Shown here piece by piece: positions 1-7,697 of a DNA stretch of 64,000 nt. The stretch lies in the NCBI GenBank assembly GCA_036961205.1, contig JBALVI010000001.1, forward strand, positions 620,001 through 684,000, given 5' to 3'. The DNA is from CALJFL01 sp036961205. GTDB taxonomy: Bacteria > Pseudomonadota > Gammaproteobacteria > Pseudomonadales > Halieaceae. The notes beneath the pieces were generated by a model. The model saw only the letters and a program-made list of their open reading frames with translations, did not search any database and was not told the origin of the DNA. Both the position numbers and the translations under genes were made by a program. How positions within the stretch are numbered: the stretch's first letter is position 1; the number at the start of each line of letters is the position of its first letter.

Positions 1-1
1 G

Positions 2-64
2 GTGACTGGGGCTGATCAGGAAGTTTACACTCATGACCCCCAGATTCAGCCAGGCGATGCCTAG
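2..64 (+). CDS. 3' end of an upstream gene (possibly dnaN), partial
   Basis: One plus-strand frame is open from the window edge to a TAG at 62-64 and would encode a 20-residue tail ending in QIQPGDA. recF usually follows dnaN directly, so this could be the end of dnaN. It does not show the usual DnaN ending (…VMPMRL), so it would have to be a C-terminal extension or another gene. The opposite strand is also open from an ATG at 76, so the assignment is weak. Confidence 0.3.
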   Translation: MTGADQEVYTHDPQIQPGDA

Positions 65-69
65 ATAAC

Positions 70-1191
70 GTGGCATTGTCGCAATTAAATATTCATTCTG
101 TTCGCAACCTACACGAGGTTAAGGTGCGCGACCTTGGTCGTGTGAATGTTTTTTATGGGCCCAATGGCAGTGGTAAAACCAGTGTGCTGGAGTCTATTCA
201 CATGCTTGGTATGGCGCGCTCATTTCGGGGCACTAGTGCTAGAACTCTAATCACACATGGCGCTGAGTCCTGCACGGTGTTTGGCTCCATTTCCTCTGGA
301 CTACACCATTCGGGCGTCAGCGTAGGGGTGCAGCGCAAAATCAGCGGCGAGGCCCAGATTAAAGTCGCGGACTCTGTGATCCGGACAGTGGCTGAACTGA
401 TCCAATACCTACCGGTGCTGGTCATCAACTCCGGGACCTTTGACCTGCTGATGGGGCCGCCAAGGGCGAGACGACAATATCTGGACTGGGGGGTGTTCCA
501 CGTGGAACCTACCTTTTTCAGCCAGTGGCAACGCTTTCAGCGGTGTATTAAACAGCGCAATTCCCTGCTTCGCCGTGATAAAATATCAAGTGTTGAGTTG
601 AGCGGCTGGACTCGTGATCTAACTGCCTCAGGGACTGCGATTAATGAGTTTCGACAGGCATACTTTCGACAGCTAGCCCCCAGTTTTAAAGGCTTTCTGT
701 CGGCTTTGATGCCGGAATTGGAAAAGATCGAATTACACTATCGCCAGGGCTGGGATAAGAATATTGATTACGGAAGTGCGCTGGCAAATAGCTTTGATGC
801 TGACCGAGAGCGGGGCTATACACATGTTGGGCCTCAACGGGCCGATATGCGAGTGACGATTGATGGGCACTCTGCTGCTGACACCCTTTCCCGAGGCCAG
901 CAAAAGCTGCTGGTCTGCGCTTTGAAGTTGGCCCAGGGTCAGTTGATGGGCGAAAAAGCGACGTCGAACTGCGTCTACCTGGTTGATGACCTGCCGTCAG
1001 AGCTGGATAAGCCGCACTCTCGCCTTGTTTCTGAGAAGCTGGAGTCATTGGGTGCACAGGTGTTTATTACCAGTGTCGAGCGCGAGGATATAGAGTCAGT
1101 CTGGCCCAAGCCCAGCGAATTAACCATGTTTCACGTGGAACATGGTGCCGTTGAGCAAGTACCGGCCCTATTGTCGTCTGTGGAATGTTAA
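70..1191 (+). CDS. recF: DNA replication and repair protein RecF
   Basis: SMC/ABC-like ATPase that loads RecA at gaps through RecFOR. Walker A GPNGSGKT lies at residues 30-37, an ABC-signature-like LSRGQQK near residue 272 and a Walker B-like LVDDLPSELD near 305-315. Length 373 aa is normal for the family. The start is GTG at 70, six bases after the preceding stop, giving the typical RecF opening (MALSQLNIHSVRNL). gyrB follows after 30 bp, the usual recF-gyrB order near the origin. The coding sequence contains two parS-like sites (494-509 and 1127-1142), listed separately. Confidence 0.97.
   Translation: MALSQLNIHSVRNLHEVKVRDLGRVNVFYGPNGSGKTSVLESIHMLGMARSFRGTSARTLITHGAESCTVFGSISSGLHHSGVSVGVQRKISGEAQIKVADSVIRTVAELIQYLPVLVINSGTFDLLMGPPRARRQYLDWGVFHVEPTFFSQWQRFQRCIKQRNSLLRRDKISSVELSGWTRDLTASGTAINEFRQAYFRQLAPSFKGFLSALMPELEKIELHYRQGWDKNIDYGSALANSFDADRERGYTHVGPQRADMRVTIDGHSAADTLSRGQQKLLVCALKLAQGQLMGEKATSNCVYLVDDLPSELDKPHSRLVSEKLESLGAQVFITSVEREDIESVWPKPSELTMFHVEHGAVEQVPALLSSVEC
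494..509. promoter_or_regulatory. parS: parS-like ParB binding site 1 (inside recF)
   Basis: TGTTCCACGTGGAACC matches the conserved bacterial parS pattern TGTTNCACGTGNAACA at every fixed position except the last base. The inner 14 bp are a perfect palindrome. ParB would spread from such a site to organise origin segregation. It lies in recF coding sequence, and its location close to gyrB and presumably oriC fits. Confidence 0.75.
1127..1142. promoter_or_regulatory. parS: parS-like ParB binding site 2 (3' end of recF)
   Basis: TGTTTCACGTGGAACA matches all fixed positions of TGTTNCACGTGNAACA. The symmetry extends to 22 bp (CCA and TGG flanks) with a single mismatched pair at the centre-proximal T/G. 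It encodes a few residues near the RecF C-terminus. Two such sites 633 bp apart make chance unlikely. Confidence 0.85.
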
Positions 1192-1221
1192 TTAAATTTA
1201 TAAAATAGAGTTAAACATCAA

Positions 1222-3642
1222 ATGAGTGAAGAAACTGAGCAAAATTACGATTCCTCCAGTATCAAGGTCCTTAAGGGGCTGGATGCGGTGCGTAAACGGC
1301 CTGGTATGTATATCGGGGACACCGATGACGGTACTGGCTTGCACCATATGGTGTTTGAGCTTGTTGATAACTCAATTGACGAGGCGTTGGCGGGTCATTG
1401 TAGCCAGATAGATATCGTTATTCATCCCGACGAGTCGGTAACGGTAAGCGATGACGGTCGCGGCGTACCTACAGAGATGCACGAAGAGGGCGTCTCTGCC
1501 GCCGAAGTTATTATGACAGTACTGCACGCTGGCGGTAAATTTGATGACAATACCTATAAAGTGTCAGGCGGGCTACACGGAGTAGGTGTCTCCGTAGTCA
1601 ATGCGTTATCGGAGGAGCTGATTCTCACTATCCGCCGAGAAGGGAAAATGTATGAGCAAACCTATCGTCATGGCGTTCCAGTGGCACCGCTCGCAGAAAT
1701 CGGCAAAACCGAGACAACGGGCACCACTGTGCGGTTTAAGCCATCTTCCGATACCTTCACCAACATTAAATTTCACTTTGACCAGCTGGCAAAGCGCCTG
1801 AGAGAGCTGGCTTTCTTGAACTCTGGCGCCCGTATCGTGCTGAAAGACGAGCGTTCGGCAAAGGAGGAAGTTTACTGCTATGAGGGCGGGCTAAGAGCCT
1901 TTATTGACTACCTGAACATCAACAAGACCACGATAGCTAAAGCTTTTTACTTCCAGATAGAGCTTGCGGACGGTATTGGCGTTGAAGTCGCGCTCCAGTG
2001 GAATGACTCCTTCCAGGAGAGTGTTTTGTGCTACACCAACAACATTCCCCAGCGCGACGGTGGTACGCACCTGGCAGGCTTCAGGGCAGCGCTAACGCGT
2101 AACTTGAACACTTATATAGAGAAAGAAGGCCTGGCCAAGAAAGAAAAAGTAAATACCACAGGAGATGATGCCCGGGAAGGCTTGACCGCTGTCATTTCAG
2201 TCAAAGTTCCGGACCCTAAATTCTCCTCCCAGACCAAAGATAAATTGGTTTCCTCGGAAGTGAAAACCGCTGTGGAACAAGCGATGAACACCCGGTTTAG
2301 TGACTACCTCCAGGAAAACCCGTTGGAGGCCAAACTGGTGGTCGGCAAAATGCTGGATGCCGCCAGAGCCCGTGAAGCCGCGCGCAAGGCTCGCGATATG
2401 ACCCGTCGTAAGGGCGCCCTTGATATTGCCGGTCTGCCCGGAAAACTGGCTGATTGCCAGGAGAAAGATCCCGCACTGTGCGAGATTTACCTGGTGGAAG
2501 GAGATTCTGCGGGTGGTTCAGCCAAGCAGGGACGAAACCGAAAGTTCCAGGCGATACTGCCTCTGAAAGGTAAAATTCTCAATGTGGAGAAGGCACGCTT
2601 CGACAAAATGCTTGGCTCCGCCGAGGTTGGGACTATCGTTACCGCGCTGGGCTGCGGTATTGGTAAAGAAGAATTTAATGCGGATAAGCTCCGCTATCAC
2701 AGCGTTATCATCATGACGGACGCAGACGTCGATGGGTCTCATATTAGAACTCTCTTGCTGACCTTCTTCTTCAGGCAAATGCGGGAGCTCCTTGAGCGTG
2801 GACATGTTTTTATTGCCCAGCCTCCACTGTATAAGATAGCCAAGGGCAAACAGCAGCAATACCTGAAAGATGATGAGGCGCTGAATCAGTATCTGACCCA
2901 ATCTGCATTGGAAAATGCGTCCATCTACGTTAATCCTGACGCCCCCCCTATATCGGGTAGCGGCCTGGGAGACTTGGTGCAGCGCTATCGCTCGGTGGCA
3001 GCGACTATCGACAGGCTAAGCCGCCTTTATACCTCTGAGGTAATGTGGGAGATGGTCTACGGTACCTCTCTTAGTGTTGAGGATATGAAGGAAGAAGCGA
3101 AAGTAGCGGCATTCTGCGAGCAGATGAGTGAGCGCTTACTATCGCTGGCAGTCGAGGGGCGATCGTATACACTACTGGTGCGTAAAGACCTCGAGCGAGA
3201 TCTTTACTACCCTGTAGTCCGCCTGCTATCTCACGGGGTTAGCGATGATACCGAATATCCTCACGAATTCTTTTCCAGCGGGGAGTACCGCAGTCTCGTA
3301 GCACTGGGAGAGACACTGAATAGCTTGATAGAAGCGGACGGCTACATTCAGCGCGGTGAAAAGACCTTTGTAACTCAGCGTTTTGATGAAGCACTGGAGT
3401 GGCTGATGAAAGAGGCTCGCAAGGGCTACAGCATTCAACGCTATAAGGGCCTGGGCGAGATGAACCCGGAGCAATTATGGGAAACGACCATGGATCCTGA
3501 GGTGCGCAGGATGTTAAAAGTGACAATTGATGATGCCATCTCTGCGGATCAGATTTTTACCACGTTGATGGGTGACCATGTTGAGCCCCGCCGAGAGTTC
3601 ATAGAAGAAAATGCCCTGTCGGTGGCCAATTTGGACGTTTAA
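1222..3642 (+). CDS. gyrB: DNA gyrase subunit B
   Basis: ATPase subunit of type II topoisomerase, which introduces negative supercoils with GyrA. The GHKL ATPase motif ELVDNSIDEA is near residue 47, the TOPRIM motif EGDSAGG near 426 with the metal-binding DADVDG near 500, and the C-terminal QRYKGLGEMNP near 742. The 806-aa length is that of the long Escherichia/Pseudomonas-type GyrB with the extra domain inside the TOPRIM half. The start ATG at 1222 gives MSEETEQNYDSSSIKVL. Confidence 0.98.
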   Translation: MSEETEQNYDSSSIKVLKGLDAVRKRPGMYIGDTDDGTGLHHMVFELVDNSIDEALAGHCSQIDIVIHPDESVTVSDDGRGVPTEMHEEGVSAAEVIMTVLHAGGKFDDNTYKVSGGLHGVGVSVVNALSEELILTIRREGKMYEQTYRHGVPVAPLAEIGKTETTGTTVRFKPSSDTFTNIKFHFDQLAKRLRELAFLNSGARIVLKDERSAKEEVYCYEGGLRAFIDYLNINKTTIAKAFYFQIELADGIGVEVALQWNDSFQESVLCYTNNIPQRDGGTHLAGFRAALTRNLNTYIEKEGLAKKEKVNTTGDDAREGLTAVISVKVPDPKFSSQTKDKLVSSEVKTAVEQAMNTRFSDYLQENPLEAKLVVGKMLDAARAREAARKARDMTRRKGALDIAGLPGKLADCQEKDPALCEIYLVEGDSAGGSAKQGRNRKFQAILPLKGKILNVEKARFDKMLGSAEVGTIVTALGCGIGKEEFNADKLRYHSVIIMTDADVDGSHIRTLLLTFFFRQMRELLERGHVFIAQPPLYKIAKGKQQQYLKDDEALNQYLTQSALENASIYVNPDAPPISGSGLGDLVQRYRSVAATIDRLSRLYTSEVMWEMVYGTSLSVEDMKEEAKVAAFCEQMSERLLSLAVEGRSYTLLVRKDLERDLYYPVVRLLSHGVSDDTEYPHEFFSSGEYRSLVALGETLNSLIEADGYIQRGEKTFVTQRFDEALEWLMKEARKGYSIQRYKGLGEMNPEQLWETTMDPEVRRMLKVTIDDAISADQIFTTLMGDHVEPRREFIEENALSVANLDV

Positions 3643-3649
3643 TCCCCCG

Positions 3650-4981
3650 ATGACCGCCGCTGAACAGCAGGATCATGGTGAAAGCAAGGACGAAGGCGCC
3701 GGTCGATCGCCCATAGAGGGTTATGTAGTAGATAACATGGAGGGGGCCGTAGACCAGGCGGCGTTCCTGGCCGGGGTCGATTTACCGGTGGCGGTAATTG
3801 GTGCACGCGGTACTGGCAAAATGTACATAGCACGTATCGTTCATACCGGTGCCGGCGGTGACCCCGAGAATATCGACGTGGTCGATTGTCGGGAGTTCCG
3901 CAACCGGGTCGATGCCATCAGCAGCATTCGCCGAAAGTTGGAAGGCTCACAGGGCAAAACTCTGGTGTTTAAGTCACCCCACCTGATGCACCGGGAAGCC
4001 CAGCAGAAACTCGCCAGGCAAATCAGTACGCGCACCTTTGTCGATGCTCGCCCCGTTAGTTACCTCCCCAACGCCCGCTACGTGGGTTTATTTCCGGATA
4101 CTCTTGAGCATCTGCAGGCCGATTACGGGCTAGACGACGCCCTTGCCAGTGTCTTTGCCGGCTATCCTATCTATGTGCCGCCTATGAAGGAACGCAAGAA
4201 AGCCGTTTTGCGTTGGGCGCAAAAGATTCTCTTCCAGGAAGCACAAAATTATCAGCGGCAAGTGAAAGGCTTTAGTCCGGAAGCCGAAAAAGCAATGTTA
4301 CAACACGAATGGCGGGGTAATATCTCAGAAATTCGGCAGCGTGTTGTCAGCGCCGTTGAACATACGGATCGGGCCTGGATCAGTGAAGTGGACCTCGGTT
4401 TGTTTCTTGAGGTGGATGATGATCCGGTTTCCAGATCATCAAATAGTTCCTTTTTGGAACTGATGGACAAAAATGCTCCCGTTGAAGATGGCTATAACCC
4501 AACCGCTGTAGATGAATTGGATGTCGCCCTGGGCGTGGCTGTGCACACCGTGCTGCTGTCTAAAATCGAACCTCTTGGAGCCTGGTTGGATGATGAGCTA
4601 ATCCTGGCGGTACTGGAACGCTACGGCGGTGATGCCAGAAAAGCTGCGGATTTTTTACAGACCAGTACACGTAACATCAATCGATGGTCGAGCAAGATAG
4701 GGGACCGAACCCGCGATCGAAAAGCTAGCCTGTTATGGCGAGAGCCCGCCCGTTTGGTCCAGGAGTGGGTGAGAGAGGCGCCCGTTCCCGAGCGCTCGGC
4801 ACAGGAGTTTCTTCAAAACCTGCTGCTTACGCATCTCGAAAATCAAAATGCAGACACCAATATCAAGGGTCGCTCCGAGATGATGGGTGTTTCGATCCCC
4901 ACCTATCAAAAACGGCTTAAAACAATGCTATCTTCTTCACAGGCTCCAGCAGATAGAAAACAGGTGACATCAAATGCCTAA
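3650..4981 (+). CDS. Degenerate sigma-54-activator-like AAA+ protein with C-terminal helix-turn-helix motifs
   Basis: The fold resembles the AAA+ core of sigma-54 enhancer-binding proteins: a Walker A GARGTGK at 51-57, a YPIYVPPMKERK segment (172-183) matching the family's FPI.LPPLRER, and EWRGNISEIRQ (220-230) matching the usual WPGNVREL. Key catalytic parts are missing: the Walker B acidic pair is replaced (TLVFKSP, 104-110), the GAFTGA loop is absent, and the arginine-finger block reads LDDALASVF. It probably does not hydrolyse ATP or remodel sigma-54 holoenzyme. Two possible HTH units lie at about 315-348 (Fis-like) and 406-426. I chose ATG 3650, eight bases after gyrB; an in-frame upstream start would overlap gyrB. 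Its stop overlaps the next ATG, tying it to the chemosensory cluster. DNA-binding or scaffold role is inference. Confidence 0.75.
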   Translation: MTAAEQQDHGESKDEGAGRSPIEGYVVDNMEGAVDQAAFLAGVDLPVAVIGARGTGKMYIARIVHTGAGGDPENIDVVDCREFRNRVDAISSIRRKLEGSQGKTLVFKSPHLMHREAQQKLARQISTRTFVDARPVSYLPNARYVGLFPDTLEHLQADYGLDDALASVFAGYPIYVPPMKERKKAVLRWAQKILFQEAQNYQRQVKGFSPEAEKAMLQHEWRGNISEIRQRVVSAVEHTDRAWISEVDLGLFLEVDDDPVSRSSNSSFLELMDKNAPVEDGYNPTAVDELDVALGVAVHTVLLSKIEPLGAWLDDELILAVLERYGGDARKAADFLQTSTRNINRWSSKIGDRTRDRKASLLWREPARLVQEWVREAPVPERSAQEFLQNLLLTHLENQNADTNIKGRSEMMGVSIPTYQKRLKTMLSSSQAPADRKQVTSNA

Positions 4982-5591
4982 AGCGCAGTCTGGTAACTCT
5001 TTAGACATCGCCGCGCCTCTGGCTGAGTCAGAGCACAAATCAGTTTTTGAGTATGCTGAAGAGTATCAGCTACTTAGTGATAGTGAGCTGCCCACCAGCC
5101 AGGGTTTCTCTGCTCGCCTTAATATGCTTTGGGACCTTGCAGCAGTAGCGCCGTCGCAATTTGAGGGCAGAATTAGTGGAATTATGGCGGTTAATACGCG
5201 CTGGAAAGACTCTGATGTGCGCGCCTGGATGCAGCGGGACGTCCTGCCGCCACCTCTGGAGTTACACAATATGGTCAAGTTTCTGGTAGCTCAGTTGCCC
5301 CAGGGACACAATGCCAAGCGCTGGGAAGCCTTTCTAATCTATGGAGTACCCACGGTCGCTTCACCGGTTGATCATCTAATCTATCGGGAAGATCAATCTC
5401 GTCGAAATATCGCATCGATGATTTTCGCGCAAATCACCGACAAATATGAATTGCCACCGTCCTCTTACGAGGCGGAAGAGGCGTTTCAGCGCTGTCTGAC
5501 TCTGATGCACAAATTCAATATTTATGAGGCTCGAGATTTCCAGCCCGGGCACATGGAGCCATTCAAAAACTTCATGTTCCCCAATGGGTAG
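4974..5591 (+). CDS. Unrecognised 205-aa protein coupled to the chemosensory cluster
   Basis: I do not recognise a family. No signal peptide or membrane segment is visible; the protein looks soluble, with an acidic N-terminal 50 residues and a mostly helical-looking remainder containing WDLAAVAPSQFEGRISGIM and a C-terminal RCLTLMHKFNIYEARDF. Its ATG overlaps the stop of the AAA+ gene by 8 bp (ATGCCTAA), and its own stop overlaps the start of the CheB-like gene by 8 bp (ATGGGTAG). Such chained overlaps suggest translational coupling and a shared function with the two neighbours. Confidence 0.8.
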   Translation: MPKAQSGNSLDIAAPLAESEHKSVFEYAEEYQLLSDSELPTSQGFSARLNMLWDLAAVAPSQFEGRISGIMAVNTRWKDSDVRAWMQRDVLPPPLELHNMVKFLVAQLPQGHNAKRWEAFLIYGVPTVASPVDHLIYREDQSRRNIASMIFAQITDKYELPPSSYEAEEAFQRCLTLMHKFNIYEARDFQPGHMEPFKNFMFPNG

Positions 5592-6510
5592 TGATAATTC
5601 TCCGGTAATCGGTTTAGCGACAGATGTCGCCTTGGCTAATGCTCTGGAGGCACGGTTTCTAGTTGCGGGCTTTGGAGCTCGTTATATTTCAAACAAAGAC
5701 CCGGAAAAGCAATTAAAGCAGTGTGGCGATGTGGATATCTGGATCATCGACGCCGAGGCAGAAGACCTCTACCAGGTTCTCGCAACTACCGGTAAATACT
5801 TGCTGCCAGCAGAGAATCCTCCGCTACTAACAGAATCTGCAAAATTCTCAATTTGGGCCGACGGACTAATTCTGCAAGTGGACACAATCCTGGCGGTCGA
5901 CTCCAGACAACTTGTCGATATCCAGGCGGCTAAGTGCTGGAATCAGGTTGAAGCCGTTTGGTTGCTAGCTGGATCTGCGGGAGCGTCCTCGGCTATACAG
6001 AACTTCCTCAATGCCTTTCGTGCGGTGCCCCCGGTGGCATTTATCTATGCCCAGCACTTTGACCCGGGGATGCAGCAACAGCTAGAACAATTGACCCTGG
6101 AAAACAGTAATTTCACGCTACAGCTCAGTACAGGTATGTGCCAACTTGCCCAAGGGCGGGTGTTGATGATACCGCCAAAAAGTAAGGTGACACTCAACGG
6201 CGCAGGTGAACTGTGCAGTACTCGCGGCTCTTGGGAAGGCGGCCACACGCCAGATATTAATGAATTATTGGTGATTATGGCCGCTGCCAAGCTGCCGGCG
6301 CGAGGGGTAATATTCTTCAGCGGCATGGGTAATGATGGCGCGAAAAATTTACCGGTGTTGGATGCCGTTGGCGCGAGAATTTGGGCGCAAAGCCCCGCTT
6401 CAGCGATCTGTTCCGCCATGCCACGGGCTGCAATTGATACTGGATTGGTTACTCGCAGTGATGACCCGGCTGAGCTTGCCAGGATTTTGGAGGCGATTTA
6501 CACGGTTTGA
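5584..6510 (+). CDS. chpB: CheB/ChpB-like protein-glutamate methylesterase
   Basis: Methylesterase domain of the CheB family, expected to demethylate or deamidate receptor glutamates, opposing the CheR-like PilK. The catalytic triad is visible: Ser135 in SAGASSAI, His158 in AQHFDP and Asp251 in SGMGNDGA, followed by AQSPASAICSAMPRAAI as in CheB. The N-terminal ~110 residues look like a degenerate receiver: a receiver-like IIDAEAED at 54-61, but no clear acidic pocket or conserved Lys, so phospho-control is doubtful. The start at 5584 is set by the 8-bp overlap with the preceding stop; the longer frame reads back through the upstream gene. 308 aa. Confidence 0.85.
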   Translation: MGSDNSPVIGLATDVALANALEARFLVAGFGARYISNKDPEKQLKQCGDVDIWIIDAEAEDLYQVLATTGKYLLPAENPPLLTESAKFSIWADGLILQVDTILAVDSRQLVDIQAAKCWNQVEAVWLLAGSAGASSAIQNFLNAFRAVPPVAFIYAQHFDPGMQQQLEQLTLENSNFTLQLSTGMCQLAQGRVLMIPPKSKVTLNGAGELCSTRGSWEGGHTPDINELLVIMAAAKLPARGVIFFSGMGNDGAKNLPVLDAVGARIWAQSPASAICSAMPRAAIDTGLVTRSDDPAELARILEAIYTV

Positions 6511-6716
6511 AAAGCCCCAAATAGCCTCTCTTCAAGACTCCAGCTCTCGCGCCAACACCCCGAAAACCCTCGAAATCTCCACATAAGCGGCAGAAAAGTC
6601 GTGTTTCTTTAGAAAACCCCAGTTTTTGGTTGAAGCAAATCACCCATCGCTCAAATACTGTATCTGTCAAACAAAGCGACTGCCGCTAGACGGCTCAAGA
6701 CAGAGTGAGGATGAAG
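6511..6716 (+). promoter_or_regulatory. 206-bp spacer in the chemosensory cluster, likely separate promoter
   Basis: This is the only sizeable gap between the cheB-like gene and the pilG-like gene; other junctions in the cluster are overlaps or very short. It holds no ORF I trust. I see no convincing -35/-10 pair, but the gap suggests that pilG onwards is a separate transcription unit. An SD GAGG at 6707-6710 precedes the pilG-like ATG at 6717. Confidence 0.35.
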
Positions 6717-7127
6717 ATGACAGAGCAAAATAATCAGCTTGATGTAACCGGGGTCAAAGTTGCGATCATTGATGATGCGAAAACTATCCGGATGATGATG
6801 TCCCACACGTTAAAGGGTATGGGCTGCGAAGTTGAATGTGCGGAAGACGGGTATAAAGCCCTCGGGATGCTCCGCCGGTTCAAACCGGATGTGATTTTTC
6901 TTGATATTACGATGCCTGAATTGGACGGCTATCAGACCTGTACCTTGATACGTAATGCCGAGGACACCAAGAACACACCAGTAATTATGCTGTCTTCCTC
7001 CGACGGCATCTTCGATATCGCCAAGGGGCAGGCCCGCGGCGCGACAGCACACGTCACAAAAATTCCACCAGAGGCGGTGCTGCGTGAGTTGATTCACAAC
7101 TATACCGCGGCGAAGCAGGCGGCATAG
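6717..7127 (+). CDS. pilG: PilG/CheY-like single-domain response regulator
   Basis: Stand-alone receiver domain. The acidic pocket IIDD is at 17-20, the phospho-acceptor Asp63 in FLDITMPELDGYQTC, a VIMLSSSDGIFDIAKG block at 89-104 close to Pseudomonas PilG, and the conserved Lys115 in TKI; the usual following Pro is Ile here. It should receive phosphate from the ChpA-like kinase and act on motility machinery or another output. Three in-frame starts exist (GTG 6705, ATG 6711, ATG 6717). I chose 6717 because GAGG lies six bases upstream. It is the only free receiver in the cluster; no PilH is present. Confidence 0.9.
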   Translation: MTEQNNQLDVTGVKVAIIDDAKTIRMMMSHTLKGMGCEVECAEDGYKALGMLRRFKPDVIFLDITMPELDGYQTCTLIRNAEDTKNTPVIMLSSSDGIFDIAKGQARGATAHVTKIPPEAVLRELIHNYTAAKQAA

Positions 7128-7130
7128 GCC

Positions 7131-7697
7131 ATGAGCTCAGCGGCCTTACAACATCTGGACCTCCTGCAGCGAAGCTTTAGTCACGAGGCGGTCTCTGCCC
7201 CGGAGCTGGATCAACATGTGATGCTCTGGGTGGGCACTTCTTTGAGCATAGCGGGGGTTCCGCTGTTGATTGGAGAGGGCGAGCTGGAAGAAATAATCGA
7301 AACACCGACTACCACCTCAATACCCGGCACCAAACACTGGGTGATTGGTCTGGCAGCCCATAAAGGCGGACTACTGCCGGTGTTTAGCGGAGATCAACTT
7401 TTTCGTGGTGTGTCTTATAGCGGAAGAGTACGGGACTACTGCATGGTGATACGCCGTCCAGGAACCTACTTCGCTATTACGCTTAGCGACGTAGAGCGCG
7501 ACCTGAAATTCCCGCTTGAACAGCGCGACATGGCACATCCTGTAGATCCCGACTTTCGCGAGTTCAGTTTGGGTGGTTTCCAACACGAAGACAAATTCCT
7601 TGCCGTGCTTGATATAGACAAGCTTGTTGCCGATAGCAATATGGCAAATGCATCAGTTTTACAAATAGATACAACCGAGGTTAATAACGATGACTAA
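7131..7697 (+). CDS. pilI: PilI-like CheW-domain coupling protein
   Basis: A 188-aa CheW-type scaffold that would link the receptor (next gene) to the ChpA-like kinase at the inner membrane. Visible CheW features are the beta-rich core, with VGTSLSIAGVPLLIGEGELEEIIE near 32-55 and a conserved-type turn VIGLAAHKGGLLPVF near 65-80. It starts 3 bp after the pilG-like stop, and its stop overlaps the receptor start by 8 bp. The PilG-PilI-PilJ-PilK order is that of the Pseudomonas Pil-Chp cluster. Confidence 0.88.
   Translation: MSSAALQHLDLLQRSFSHEAVSAPELDQHVMLWVGTSLSIAGVPLLIGEGELEEIIETPTTTSIPGTKHWVIGLAAHKGGLLPVFSGDQLFRGVSYSGRVRDYCMVIRRPGTYFAITLSDVERDLKFPLEQRDMAHPVDPDFREFSLGGFQHEDKFLAVLDIDKLVADSNMANASVLQIDTTEVNNDD

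Noticed and set aside
2..76. Minus-strand frame from ATG 76 encoding a hydrophobic start (MPRYLGIAWLNLG…)
   Set aside because: It would overlap the recF start and run off the window after 25 codons; recF's normal neighbour is on the plus strand. It cannot be tested here.
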